Below are positions 47,294 through 56,575 of a stretch of 64,000 nt of DNA, piece after piece. Numbering within the stretch: the first letter of the stretch is position 1; each line of letters starts with the position of its first letter. Source of the DNA: JAHBNG01 sp039028975. GTDB lineage: Bacteria > Chloroflexota > Anaerolineae > Caldilineales > Caldilineaceae. The position numbers were made by a program, and so were the translations under genes. Below the pieces are notes generated by a model that was not told the origin of the DNA, did not search any database, and worked only from the letters and a program-made list of their open reading frames with translations. Where the stretch lies: the NCBI GenBank assembly GCA_039028975.1, contig JBCCHB010000070.1:1-64000 (forward strand). The letters run 5' to 3'.

Positions 47294-48205
47294 ATGGAAT
47301 TATCAGACATCAAAAAAGTCGGCGTTGTGGGCGGTGGCACAATGGGCTTTGGCATCGCTATCAACTTTGCTCTCTGGGGCCATTTTACTTACATAACCGA
47401 TCTAAGCGAGGAACTCCTAGAGCGCTCCATGGGGCATGTCAATTCGGCCATGGATCTATTCGTTGAAGGGGAACTCATTACCCGCCAACATGCCGATGAG
47501 ACCATTGCCCGCATCAAACCGACGACGAGTCTAGTCGAGTTAGCAGCCAACAGCGATTTCGTAACCGAAGCCATTGTGGAGAGGCTTGCTGACAAGCAGG
47601 AGCTTTTTGCTCGGCTTGACGACTTGTGTCCACCTGAAGCCATCCTGGCCAGCAATACCTCTGGTTTTGTCATGAGCGAAATCGGTGCCGACGTGAAACG
47701 GCAAGATAAGCTGGTTCTAACCCACTACTTTGCCCCGCCGCATATTGTGCCTGGCGTCGAGGTGGCCAAGGGACCCAGAACCACCGACGAAACCTATAAC
47801 CTCACTTGCGACCTCTTGACCGCTGCCAAGAAGATTCCTATTCGCTTGAAGCAAGAGAAGCCAGGCTACTTACTCAACCGAATCCAGGGAGCTATGGGGA
47901 GAGAGGCAATGGCATTGTGGGCCGAAGGCATGGCTAGCGCTGAGGATATTGAACTAGGCATCATTTCTACCTTTGGTTTTCGGATGCCTCACGAGGGTCC
48001 ATTTTATCACTATGACATTGCTGGTATTTGGAAGTGGCCTGCAGATGCCCGCAACCGCAAGCCGAGTGAGAACCCTAAGATTGCCGAGCGTATGGCAGAG
48101 GGTAAGCCCTGGTTTGTGGAGCCAGAAAAGTTCGACGAGGCAGTTGAGAAGCGGGATCGAGAGTATATTCGTCGGCTAAAAGAGCTTTATTGGAAGGATG
48201 AGTAG
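47294..48205 (+). CDS. 3-hydroxyacyl-CoA dehydrogenase family protein
   Basis: The frame extends upstream to 47168, inside the Nudix gene. ATG 47294, with AGAGGAA upstream, gives 303 residues and starts just before the Rossmann fold, so it is preferred. NAD site VGVVGGGTMGFGIA; SNTSGF; catalytic His-Glu pair in LTHYFAPPHIVPGVEV; C-terminal dimer domain with KPGYLLNRIQGAM. The family oxidises 3-hydroxyacyl-CoA or related hydroxy acids such as L-gulonate. Last gene of the cluster; suggests the pathway feeds beta-oxidation-like steps. Confidence 0.9.
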   Translation: MELSDIKKVGVVGGGTMGFGIAINFALWGHFTYITDLSEELLERSMGHVNSAMDLFVEGELITRQHADETIARIKPTTSLVELAANSDFVTEAIVERLADKQELFARLDDLCPPEAILASNTSGFVMSEIGADVKRQDKLVLTHYFAPPHIVPGVEVAKGPRTTDETYNLTCDLLTAAKKIPIRLKQEKPGYLLNRIQGAMGREAMALWAEGMASAEDIELGIISTFGFRMPHEGPFYHYDIAGIWKWPADARNRKPSENPKIAERMAEGKPWFVEPEKFDEAVEKRDREYIRRLKELYWKDE

Positions 48206-48248
48206 TTGGTCAATCATTCTACTTTCTCCTTGTCAGCATACGCGGAAA

Positions 48249-48310
48249 GTGCGATGCACGGGGTTTCTGGGTATCACTATCGAAACAGGATTCTCCCCCG
48301 TGCGTTGTAC
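48249..48310 (+). other. Large hairpin after the catabolic cluster
   Basis: 48249-48263 pairs over 15 bases with 48296-48310, allowing three G-U pairs; the inner CACGGGG/CCCCGTG is perfect. The loop is 32 bases. The stem text (GTGCGATGCAC) resembles the inverted repeat at 54476 and the start of the repeat at 56382. It may end or protect the upstream transcript or be a mobile repeat. Confidence 0.5.
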
Positions 48311-48341
48311 TTGGAACGCTCATGATTCTACTTTCTCTTCT

Positions 48342-48565
48342 TCAACCATCTGTTCGTCTTTCCATCTGATCGATGATTCGCTTCATTGTCTTCAACGCTC
48401 CTAGTATTTTTCGGATGTCCGCTGCTTGTAACCCGTTGTAATGGACAGCATATTCCTCTCCCTGTAGTACCACAAAATGCCAGTTGAGGTCTCTCCCATA
48501 GGCTCCTAAACCGGTGTGTTACTTTGATTAAGTATCTGAGCGGCGATCGGGGTAATCATTAATTG
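48342..48565 (-). pseudogene. Frameshifted remnant of a small gene
   Basis: On the minus strand, 48518-48342 reads as 58 protein-like residues (LGAYGRDLNWHFVVLQGEE and LQAADIRKILGALKTMKRII among them) with no start codon at its head. Just upstream in another frame lies MITPIAAQILNQSNTPV. Joined by one frameshift near 48510 they give a plausible protein of about 75 residues. Family not recognised. Confidence 0.35.
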
Positions 48566-48979
48566 CCCAAGGGGGTCATTAGACGACTCCTGCTCTTTCT
48601 TACTTTATCATATTCGGCTAAAACCCTACCACAATACCATAATTTAGATGTGTGTAAATTTATTCTGGCACCACCTAACAGATAGCTTACGCCTATCAGC
48701 CATCTTTTGAGACAATTTTGAAAGCTCGTCACTGAGAATTTAAAGATAAAATGGATAAATTCACATATCCAACGCACAGTAGACTGCAATTGGGCCATTA
48801 TCTGCGAATCGCAATCACCAAAGTATGGTCAGATTCAACTATCAGGATCGACATCATATCAGCCAAGACATTCGTGGTCTTTAGATTGTTGCTTCATAAG
48901 TCTGAGGACATCGATTTTATCTCAAAAATGTGAATAATCCAGCATTGCAGTTGACTGAATTTCAGTAACCGAGGGAAGT

Positions 48980-51900
48980 ATGCCGTACAAGAAGTACTCA
49001 TTTCTGTTGGCGTTGCTCTTTACCACACTAGCTATCGTCACCGCATCATCTACGCTTCAAGGGCAGGGGACAGATTCAGAAATCTACTTACCATTAATCA
49101 ACAGCGGCGGACAAGTCTCCTCCAACCTGTCTCTATCCCCCGAATGTACATCCGACCTTTACAAAGAACTGTCTCAGATCAGCATCCATACCGACGATCC
49201 GCGGCTGGAAGTGCACAGCGCTCTCTTGGCGAAATGTAACGCCGAGCTATTGCAACGCTACGAGGCGGACGATACGCGCGCCTCTCAGGCTGACCGAACG
49301 ATTGCGCCTCTCGAAGGGCTGATAAACTTTGAGACACCCCACGTCCATCCTATGGATTTGACGCCAGACGGCCAGACCTTAGTGGCTGTCAATATTGCTG
49401 CTCATCAGATTGAGGTCTATCAGGTCTCTGGAACGACGTTGCTGCATCAACAGAGCATTCCGGTCGGCCTGGATCCTGTTTCGGTGCGGGCCAGGACCAA
49501 TAGCGAAGTATGGGTCGTTAACCACGTTTCGGACAGCGTGAGCATCGTCGACCTGAACCAAGGAACCGTAGTACAGACCTTGGATACTGACAATGAGCCA
49601 GCCGATGTCGTCTTTGCTGGTACTCCCCAGCGGGCTTTTGTAACGGCCTCCGAAGCCAATGCCATCAACGTCTACGAGGTGGGCAATCTCAACGCGGCCC
49701 CTCAAACTGTCAGCATCTTTGGCGAAGATCCTCGCAGCTTAGCCGTAAGCCCAAATGGGCAGACCGTCTACGCCGCCATATTTGAATCGGGCAACAACAC
49801 AACCATTCAAGGGGAGGGAGAAGACGCGACCATCGTCCGGAGGAACTCTTTGGCCGACAATGACGTAGCCATCATCAATGCCAATACCCTGAGCGTACAG
49901 TTCCAATCTGGCCTCATGACCATGAATATGGCCTTGGGCGTCAATCCGGCTACCAACGACATTACCGTGGTTGGTACGGAGTCCCTCAATGAGATAGCGC
50001 TAGAGCCAAACATCAACGGGGTCTTCTTACGGGTCCGCATGGCGTCCTTTCCTCAGGGAGGCAGCGTCCAGACTCGGGATCTCAACCCTCATCTCAACTA
50101 CAGCAGTTCGACTGTGGCCCAAAGCGTTCGGAACCAATCCATTGGTGACCCGCGCGGCATTGCCTGGCTTAACGACGGCAGCCAAGCATTCATTACTGGC
50201 ATGGGATCCAATAACGTCATCGTCGTCAATCAGCAGGGCATTCGCCTAGGTCGAATTGAAGTGGGAGAGGGGCCAACGGGCATTGTCCTCAAAGCGAGTG
50301 CGAACCTGGGCTTTGTGATGAACAAATTCTCTGGCTCGATTTCAATCATCAACTTGAATTCACTTCAGGAGATTAACGAAGTGCCTTTTGATGATCCTAC
50401 ACCGGCAGTCATTAAAAATGGTCGATCCTTTCTCTATGATACGCATCAGACGTCAGGATTGGGCCACGTCTCTTGTGCCTCTTGTCACGTCGATGCGCGG
50501 GCCGATCGGCTGGCCTGGGATCTTGGAGATCCCAACGGGCCGTCTGTCTCTGTACCGGAAGCCAGCAATAGCCTTCCTGGCGGTCTAACGGGGAATACCA
50601 TAAGCGTCCCAGCATTGAAAGGGCCGATGGTTACCCAGTCCCTGCAAGACATCATGGAGCATCCCTTATTGCACTGGCGTGGCGATCGGGCTGACCTGAG
50701 CGAATTTAACCCAGCCTTCCAGAATCTTATGGGGGACGATGAACAGCTCACGGCAGCAGAGATGCAGGCGTTTGGTCAATTTTTGGACACCATCTGGCTT
50801 CAGCCCAACCCCTATCGCAATCTGGATGATTCAAGACCCAACACGGTAACATTGCCCGACGGTAGCACGGTCACCTCTGGTTCACTCAATGCGTTGCGGG
50901 GGAATAACAGCAACTCGAACAACTGCTTGGCCTGCCACTCGGGCCAGGGCAACGCCACCCGTAATTTTGGCGTCAATGACGAGATAGGCTCGGAGATTAT
51001 TGCGCCTGCTTTCCCTGGTTTCTATGACAAAATTGGCTTCTCCTTTGGCACGTCCGGCTTTGGATTCTTCCACACCGGAGAAGCCGATCTGAATCGGGCC
51101 GCCCGCGTCACCGTTAGCGAAAGCAGCGATGATTTTCTGGCCGAGTTACTGACCATCGGTGGACCATCAGGGCCACTGACGGGAGCTGAACAGCGCCAAG
51201 TGCCTCATGCAGGCGTGGGGAAACAGCTCACCATCAATGGTACGCCAACATCGGCCCAGAACAACCTCCTCAATCAGTTCAAGAACATTGCCCAATCCAG
51301 CTCCTTTGCTGCACTCATGGCAAAAGCTAAGCATAATGGGTTGCAACGAGGCTTTGTCTACTTAGGCAATGATAACTTTCAGAGTGACCGCCAAGCAGAG
51401 CAGATATCTCTTACCCAACTGCTCAATACCAGCAATGGCGCAGTTACCTTTACGCTGGTTGCTGACGGTATGGAGACTCGTCTAGCACTGGATAGCGATT
51501 TGGATGGTATCTTCAATGGAGACGAAGTTCTCACTATTGGATTCATCAGTGATCAACAGGATGAGATCGGCACATCCGTGAGCCTTACCGTACAAGCCAA
51601 CGACCCAGATGGTGATCCGCTGACCTTTAGCGCGAATGGGTTGCCCTTGGGATTGAGCATCAACACTAATTCCGGCGTTATTTCTGGTGCGCCCAATACG
51701 CTAGGGTTCTTCAACGTCACAGTTGCGGTCAATGACAATACTGGCGAATCGGCTAGTACATCTTTCAATTGGACCATTAACCGACCCATCGGCACCCTTT
51801 TCTTCGATAATTTTGAGAGCGATACGGGCTGGACTCGTAACCCCAACGGAAGTGACAGCGCATCAACCGGCTTGTGGGAACGAGCTGATCCACAATCGAC

Positions 51901-54259
51901 TTCCAGCGGGGGGACAACGCTCCAGTTAGGGAACGCCTTCAGCGGTGCTAACTGCTTGGTAACTGAGGGAACAGCGGGGTCATCAGTTGGTACGAATGAT
52001 GTGGATTCGGGTACGACGTCTATTCGTTCGCCAGCGATCAGTTTGCCATCGGCGACACCCATCGAACTCTCATTCCACTACTACTTGGCCCATCTGAACA
52101 ACGCAACAAGCGCAGACTTTTTAAGGGTTAAGGTGGTTGGCAATAGCACGACAACGATTCTAGAAGAGTTGGGCGCGTCTGACGCCGACGCTGGTGCTTG
52201 GGAACAGGCCGTGGTCAGCTTGGATAGTTTTGCTGGCCAGACCATTCACCTGCTCATCGAAGCGGCCGATGCAGGGAGTGGCAGCCTCATCGAAGCGGGG
52301 GTAGATGATGTTCGGCTGACAGCACCCATCAATGTACCACCTCAGCTAACATCGCCTGGAAATCAGGTCAATACCGTCAATGAACCCGTTAATCTGACTG
52401 TCTCGGCCACAGATGCCGATGGTGATAGCTTGACCTATAGCGCTAGCGGGCTGCCTAATGGGCTTGGTATCAATAGCAACAATGGTGCCATTTCGGGTAG
52501 CGCCACCACCGAGGGTAGTTTCAACGTGACCCTCACCGTCGTGGATGGCAATGGCGGTTCGGACAGCGCCTCCTTCGTCTGGACGATCAGCCCGCAGGTG
52601 AATGGGTCAGCCATACAGCTACATGCCAGAGGGTCTGCCGGTGGGGAAGTGATGGAACTGCTAATTGACGGCCAATTTGTTCAAAGTTGGATCGTAACGA
52701 CCAACCTCCAAGTCTTTGCCTACACCCATAATTCAACGGTAACGGCAGGCCAAATCCGCGTTGCGTTTACCAATAATGGCCGAGATCCGGTAACCAATGC
52801 GGATCGGAATTTAATTGTGGATAAGATCTCTGTAGATGGTACCGATCATGAAACCGAAGCCGCCAGCGTAGAGGGCTTTGGTGTTTGGACGGGTAGTAAC
52901 TGTACAACGGTCGCCTTCCATCAGAATGAGGTACTTGCCTGTAATGGCTACTTCCAATATGACAGCAGCCCGATTACAAGCTGCGGTAGCCTAGTTCAGG
53001 AGGCCGAGGCGGCGCAACTAGGTGGAAACTTCGTCATTGGGAATGATGGGAACGCAAGTGGGGGCCAATTTATCAGAGTACCCAACGGTGATGGAAACCA
53101 ATGGAATGGGCCTAGTGCAGATCGAGCTGACTTCTGTTTTGATATTACTACAGGCGGAACATACCGGCTTCTGGGGACCGTTCTCGCCACGAGCGGGGGC
53201 AACAACTCCTTCTATGTGACGATTGATGGAGCGCCAACTGAGGGGTATCTCTGGGATACCGTCATTGATGCCGCCAACTATATGGACGATTACCTCAGCC
53301 AAAGAGGTGGAGCCGATCCACTCGAGTTCAACCTCGGGCAGGGTGAGCATACCATTACCATCTTTGCCCGCGAAGATGGCACCATTCTAGACAAAGTCGC
53401 GCTTGAGCTGGTCAATGAAGAACCGCCTCTCGTCAACTGTAATGGCCTCAATCGCGAAGCCGAGGAAGGCATATTGCGTGGTGGATTCGTTACCGGAAAT
53501 GATGCCAACGCCAGCGGCGGTCAATACGTTCACCTGCCCAATGGCACAGGGAACAACCTGAATGGTGCTACAGTTGCCGATCAGGCCGAGTACTGCTTTA
53601 CTGTTCCAACGGCAGGCACCTATCTGTTGGAAGGAACCGTCCTGGCTACCAGTGGTGGAAATAACTCCTTCTATGTGACAGTCGATGGTCAACCGGCCAC
53701 TGGTTATCTCTGGGATACGGCTGTCAATGCCGCTTCATATATCCAAGACTTTGTCAGCAACCGTGGCGTGGCTGATCCAGTTCAGCTAACGCTGAATGCA
53801 GGCGAACACACGGTCATCATATACCCTCGCGAAGATGGCACCATCTTAGATAAGCTAGCGCTGCTTGAAGCCAATAATCTAGCGCAAGCGAGCCAGCATA
53901 CTTTAGAGGATCAGCCCAATGACAATGCACTCTATGGAACCTTGCTCGTGCCCCAATTGGTGAGCCAAGAGCCAAATATTGCCGAACTTCAGGTCTCTAT
54001 TCTGAACGCTACCTCTTCCGAAGTCGTTGTGACAACCGAGACAAGCAATACCGGCAAATACTATGTCGATGGTCTTCCAGATGGGAACTATCACGTACAG
54101 ATTGAGGTTAAGCTGTTGGATGGTTCGGCCGTGCGTCTAACCCAACAGGTGAGCATGATGGACCAAGGCAAAACCGAAGCGTCCTTTGATTATCCTGTTG
54201 CTATGGAGATTGAGGGAGGTGGTCAACGAAACTACCTCTTCCTGCCCCTGATAGAGTAG
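48980..54259 (+). CDS. Exported beta-propeller / cytochrome c / Ig / CBM multidomain protein
   Basis: 1,759 residues. Signal peptide (about 5-30), then IYLPLI. Residues about 100-480 are YVTN-like beta-propeller blades (AVSPNGQTVYAA, ADVVFAGTPQRAFV). Two haem c sites follow, CASCH (499-503) and CLACH (649-653), in a di-haem peroxidase/MauG-like region. Then come two putative-Ig (He_PIG) domains at about 855-935 and 1120-1205 around a jelly-roll-like segment, a CBM60-like stretch at about 1206-1330, and two near-identical CBM6-like units at about 1335-1480 and 1485-1635. The end is RNYLFLPLIE. An extracellular redox protein that binds polysaccharide is inferred. It stands alone, with no cytochrome maturation genes nearby. 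Confidence 0.85.
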   Translation: MPYKKYSFLLALLFTTLAIVTASSTLQGQGTDSEIYLPLINSGGQVSSNLSLSPECTSDLYKELSQISIHTDDPRLEVHSALLAKCNAELLQRYEADDTRASQADRTIAPLEGLINFETPHVHPMDLTPDGQTLVAVNIAAHQIEVYQVSGTTLLHQQSIPVGLDPVSVRARTNSEVWVVNHVSDSVSIVDLNQGTVVQTLDTDNEPADVVFAGTPQRAFVTASEANAINVYEVGNLNAAPQTVSIFGEDPRSLAVSPNGQTVYAAIFESGNNTTIQGEGEDATIVRRNSLADNDVAIINANTLSVQFQSGLMTMNMALGVNPATNDITVVGTESLNEIALEPNINGVFLRVRMASFPQGGSVQTRDLNPHLNYSSSTVAQSVRNQSIGDPRGIAWLNDGSQAFITGMGSNNVIVVNQQGIRLGRIEVGEGPTGIVLKASANLGFVMNKFSGSISIINLNSLQEINEVPFDDPTPAVIKNGRSFLYDTHQTSGLGHVSCASCHVDARADRLAWDLGDPNGPSVSVPEASNSLPGGLTGNTISVPALKGPMVTQSLQDIMEHPLLHWRGDRADLSEFNPAFQNLMGDDEQLTAAEMQAFGQFLDTIWLQPNPYRNLDDSRPNTVTLPDGSTVTSGSLNALRGNNSNSNNCLACHSGQGNATRNFGVNDEIGSEIIAPAFPGFYDKIGFSFGTSGFGFFHTGEADLNRAARVTVSESSDDFLAELLTIGGPSGPLTGAEQRQVPHAGVGKQLTINGTPTSAQNNLLNQFKNIAQSSSFAALMAKAKHNGLQRGFVYLGNDNFQSDRQAEQISLTQLLNTSNGAVTFTLVADGMETRLALDSDLDGIFNGDEVLTIGFISDQQDEIGTSVSLTVQANDPDGDPLTFSANGLPLGLSINTNSGVISGAPNTLGFFNVTVAVNDNTGESASTSFNWTINRPIGTLFFDNFESDTGWTRNPNGSDSASTGLWERADPQSTSSGGTTLQLGNAFSGANCLVTEGTAGSSVGTNDVDSGTTSIRSPAISLPSATPIELSFHYYLAHLNNATSADFLRVKVVGNSTTTILEELGASDADAGAWEQAVVSLDSFAGQTIHLLIEAADAGSGSLIEAGVDDVRLTAPINVPPQLTSPGNQVNTVNEPVNLTVSATDADGDSLTYSASGLPNGLGINSNNGAISGSATTEGSFNVTLTVVDGNGGSDSASFVWTISPQVNGSAIQLHARGSAGGEVMELLIDGQFVQSWIVTTNLQVFAYTHNSTVTAGQIRVAFTNNGRDPVTNADRNLIVDKISVDGTDHETEAASVEGFGVWTGSNCTTVAFHQNEVLACNGYFQYDSSPITSCGSLVQEAEAAQLGGNFVIGNDGNASGGQFIRVPNGDGNQWNGPSADRADFCFDITTGGTYRLLGTVLATSGGNNSFYVTIDGAPTEGYLWDTVIDAANYMDDYLSQRGGADPLEFNLGQGEHTITIFAREDGTILDKVALELVNEEPPLVNCNGLNREAEEGILRGGFVTGNDANASGGQYVHLPNGTGNNLNGATVADQAEYCFTVPTAGTYLLEGTVLATSGGNNSFYVTVDGQPATGYLWDTAVNAASYIQDFVSNRGVADPVQLTLNAGEHTVIIYPREDGTILDKLALLEANNLAQASQHTLEDQPNDNALYGTLLVPQLVSQEPNIAELQVSILNATSSEVVVTTETSNTGKYYVDGLPDGNYHVQIEVKLLDGSAVRLTQQVSMMDQGKTEASFDYPVAMEIEGGGQRNYLFLPLIE

Positions 54260-54273
54260 GGGAATAGCAACTA

Positions 54274-54300
54274 CCCAGCTCTCTCCTGGAGGGAGCTGGG
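54274..54300 (+). terminator. Hairpin after the multidomain exported protein
   Basis: A 12-bp stem (CCCAGCTC/GAGCTGGG core, one G-U) with a 3-base loop, 15 bases after the stop. The T-run is missing, so termination may be weak. Confidence 0.5.
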
Positions 54301-54465
54301 ATAAGTCGGCCCCAGGGAAATAAATCCCCCAGCGTATTCCCAGGAAGGACGGTAGAAATCTGATGTGACCCGAGTATTTGTAGCCCTTTCGAGAATGCTC
54401 TCACGATTTCAGTGGGTACTTTACATTCTGGAACCACCTAACCCTGGAAGCGAGGGGAAATATCT

Positions 54466-54574
54466 AGCCCTGAGCGCGTTGCACTGTTCAAGCATTGTTT
54501 TAAGTACGAATCTATCTTTGCTTGGTCACAGGTGCTAGCGCCCACAGTGCAACGCACTCTATGTCTCTAGGGCT
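54466..54574. repeat. MITE-like inverted-repeat element
   Basis: Outer AGCCCT/AGGGCT (54466-54471, 54569-54574) and inner perfect 12-bp GCGTTGCACTGT/ACAGTGCAACGC (54476-54487, 54544-54555). No ORF. The inner arm resembles the hairpin arms at 48249. Confidence 0.45.
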
Positions 54575-54669
54575 GAGGTGCCCCCGCTACAAATTGACAG
54601 AGTGTTCAGATAGGTAATGTTATGATAGCATGGTAGGTGCAAATCATTCATACCAAAGGAGAACGAATT

Positions 54670-56313
54670 ATGAACACCTCTGCATCAGGTTCTACATCAG
54701 CTTCTACCAACAACACCTCACGCCCCAATATCATCGTGATCCTGGTCGATGATATGGGCTTTTCGGACATTGGCTGCTTTGGCTCCGAGATTCAGACCCC
54801 TAATTTGAACAAGTTGGCGCGCAACGGCGTACGCAACACCCAACATTACAACTGCGCACGTTGCTGCCCTACTCGTGCATCCTTGCTAACTGGCCTCTAT
54901 CCCCATCAGGCCGGCGTAGGACACATGGTAGGGAACCGGGGAACCCCTGCCTATCAAGGCTACCTACGAGATGATTGTGTCACCATAGCAGAAGCCCTGA
55001 AGGCCGATGGCTACCAGACGTTGATGTCGGGTAAGTGGCATGTGGGTGGTACCTACAAACCGACTTCGCCCGAGACATGGGAGCCGGGCACTGCCGAACA
55101 TCCCATGCCTCTTAATCGGGGATTTGATCGCTTCTTTGGTACATTAGAGGGTGCAGGTAGCTTCTTTCATCCTTACACAGTTATGGAAGGGACAGCCACC
55201 GACGGCTGGAACTTTATAGCCGATAAGAAAGGGCAGGTGTCCGAGCAGGACTTCTTCTACACCGATGCTATCTCCAACAAAGCATGTGAGATGATTGAAG
55301 AGGCTTCTCACAGTGAGGATCCTTTCTTCCTCTATATTGCCCATACCGCGCCCCATTGGCCTCTACACGCCTTGCCAGAAGATATTGCCAAGTACGAGGG
55401 GACTTACCGCAACGGCTGGGACGCCCTACGTACGGCTCGACATGAAGAGTTGAAGGGGATGGGCGTGCTGGATTCTAAGTGGGAAATCACACCTCGTGAT
55501 GAGACAGCCCGAGCTTGGGAAGATTCACTGAACCATGAGTGGGACGATATCCGCATGGCCGTCTACGCGGCTCAGATCGACCGCATGGATCAAGGTGTGG
55601 GCCAAGTGGTGGACAAACTAGCTGAGTTGGGTGAACTGGACAACACCCTGATCCTCTTTATGTCTGACAATGGGGGCTGTGCCGAATTTTTGGCCGAAGA
55701 TGGCAATACGGCTGAACGCTATGCCTACCATACGGCTGACGGAGAACCAATCCGAGTGGGCAATATTGTTAACATGCGACCTGGTGGTCCAGATACGTTT
55801 ATGAGCTATGATCTGCCTTGGGCCAACGCATCCAACACACCCTTCCGCCTCTACAAGCACTGGGTTCATGAGGGAGGAATCTCCACGCCGCTGATTGCCC
55901 ACTGGCCAGACAAAATTCCTGGTGGCAACCGCTTAACCCACCAGCCTACCCACGTTGTGGATATTATGGCCACCTGCCTGGACGCGGCAAGCGCGCCCTA
56001 CCCCAAAGAGCACAACAGTAACGACATTCAACCATTGGAAGGTGAGAGCTTCCTACCCCTGTTGACCGATGGCCATATGACCCGTGAAAGACCTATCTAC
56101 TGGGAGCACGAGGGCAACAGGGCCGTCCGTCAGGACGAGTGGAAGATCGTCTCCAAGTACCCCGGGGCTTGGGAGCTATATAATATGGATGATGACCGTA
56201 CAGAACTGACAGATCTTATTGAGAAAAACAAATCTCTTGCCGCTACGTTAACTGAGCAATACGACGTTTGGGCAGCACGCTGTGAAGTTCGAGAATGGCC
56301 GCTTGGAAGTTGA
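54670..56313 (+). CDS. Formylglycine-dependent sulfatase
   Basis: ATG 54670 is chosen over an upstream start at 54637 because AAAGGAGAAC sits just before it; 547 residues. Alkaline-phosphatase-like fold: VDDMGFSDIG (metal Asp27, Asp28), signature C-C-P-T-R-A-S-L-L-T-G with Cys65 as the residue turned into formylglycine, GKWHVG, FMSDNGG. The C-terminal part (YWEHEGNRAVRQDEWK, WELYNMDDDRTE) is typical of arylsulfatases. There is no signal peptide, so it acts in the cytoplasm or is exported unusually. The formylglycine-generating enzyme is not in the window. Substrate unknown; sulfated glycans or aryl sulfates are family options. Confidence 0.93.
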   Translation: MNTSASGSTSASTNNTSRPNIIVILVDDMGFSDIGCFGSEIQTPNLNKLARNGVRNTQHYNCARCCPTRASLLTGLYPHQAGVGHMVGNRGTPAYQGYLRDDCVTIAEALKADGYQTLMSGKWHVGGTYKPTSPETWEPGTAEHPMPLNRGFDRFFGTLEGAGSFFHPYTVMEGTATDGWNFIADKKGQVSEQDFFYTDAISNKACEMIEEASHSEDPFFLYIAHTAPHWPLHALPEDIAKYEGTYRNGWDALRTARHEELKGMGVLDSKWEITPRDETARAWEDSLNHEWDDIRMAVYAAQIDRMDQGVGQVVDKLAELGELDNTLILFMSDNGGCAEFLAEDGNTAERYAYHTADGEPIRVGNIVNMRPGGPDTFMSYDLPWANASNTPFRLYKHWVHEGGISTPLIAHWPDKIPGGNRLTHQPTHVVDIMATCLDAASAPYPKEHNSNDIQPLEGESFLPLLTDGHMTRERPIYWEHEGNRAVRQDEWKIVSKYPGAWELYNMDDDRTELTDLIEKNKSLAATLTEQYDVWAARCEVREWPLGS

Positions 56314-56393
56314 TGGTTGATAGAGGATGGGGGGATAGTTCTAGTCGTCGCCTTCTATAATGGTAAGTTGTGATAGTTTAGAGCGATGCAACG

Positions 56394-56516
56394 TAGACCG
56401 TCCCTTCGGCTCCGCTCAGGACATGCCTTGCAGGGCGGTGGACGCCGATTGTCCCGTGGGTGTAACTTGAAATCGGTCAGTCGGGCTATCTTTCCCACCC
56501 AAAATGGACGGGCTAC
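56394..56516 (+). repeat. Dispersed two-block repeat, copy 2
   Basis: Inverted relative of 27375-27470. The first block is split: TAGACCGTCC (56394-56403), then 23 extra bases (CTTCGGCTCCGCTCAGGACA and three more), then CTTGCAGGGCGGTGGACG (56427-56444). The second block, with CCCAAAATGG, is at 56493-56516. Confidence 0.65.
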
Positions 56517-56575
56517 CCTTATCTGTCAATACTTCGGTAACACTGTACTAACTCCAAAATGAACGAAGTTAGCTG

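Larger units (their letters stand above)
48206..48979. other. 774-bp gap with hairpin and gene remnant
   Basis: Contains the hairpin at 48249-48310 and a decayed small gene (48342-48565, minus). The remaining AT-rich 410 bases before the ATG at 48980 show no gene I trust. Confidence 0.5.
54260..54669. other. 410-bp gap with two inverted-repeat structures
   Basis: Holds the hairpin at 54274-54300 and the inverted-repeat element at 54466-54574. A TTGACA (54594) and a TATGAT (54621) precede the sulfatase, but their 21-base spacing is too long for a confident promoter. Confidence 0.5.

Noticed and set aside
48559..48798. Minus-strand ORF of 79 residues
   Set aside because: AT-rich chance frame with Cys/Trp/Phe clusters and no family resemblance.
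54594..54626. TTGACA/TATGAT promoter before the sulfatase
   Set aside because: The 21-base spacing is outside the usual 16-18 range.
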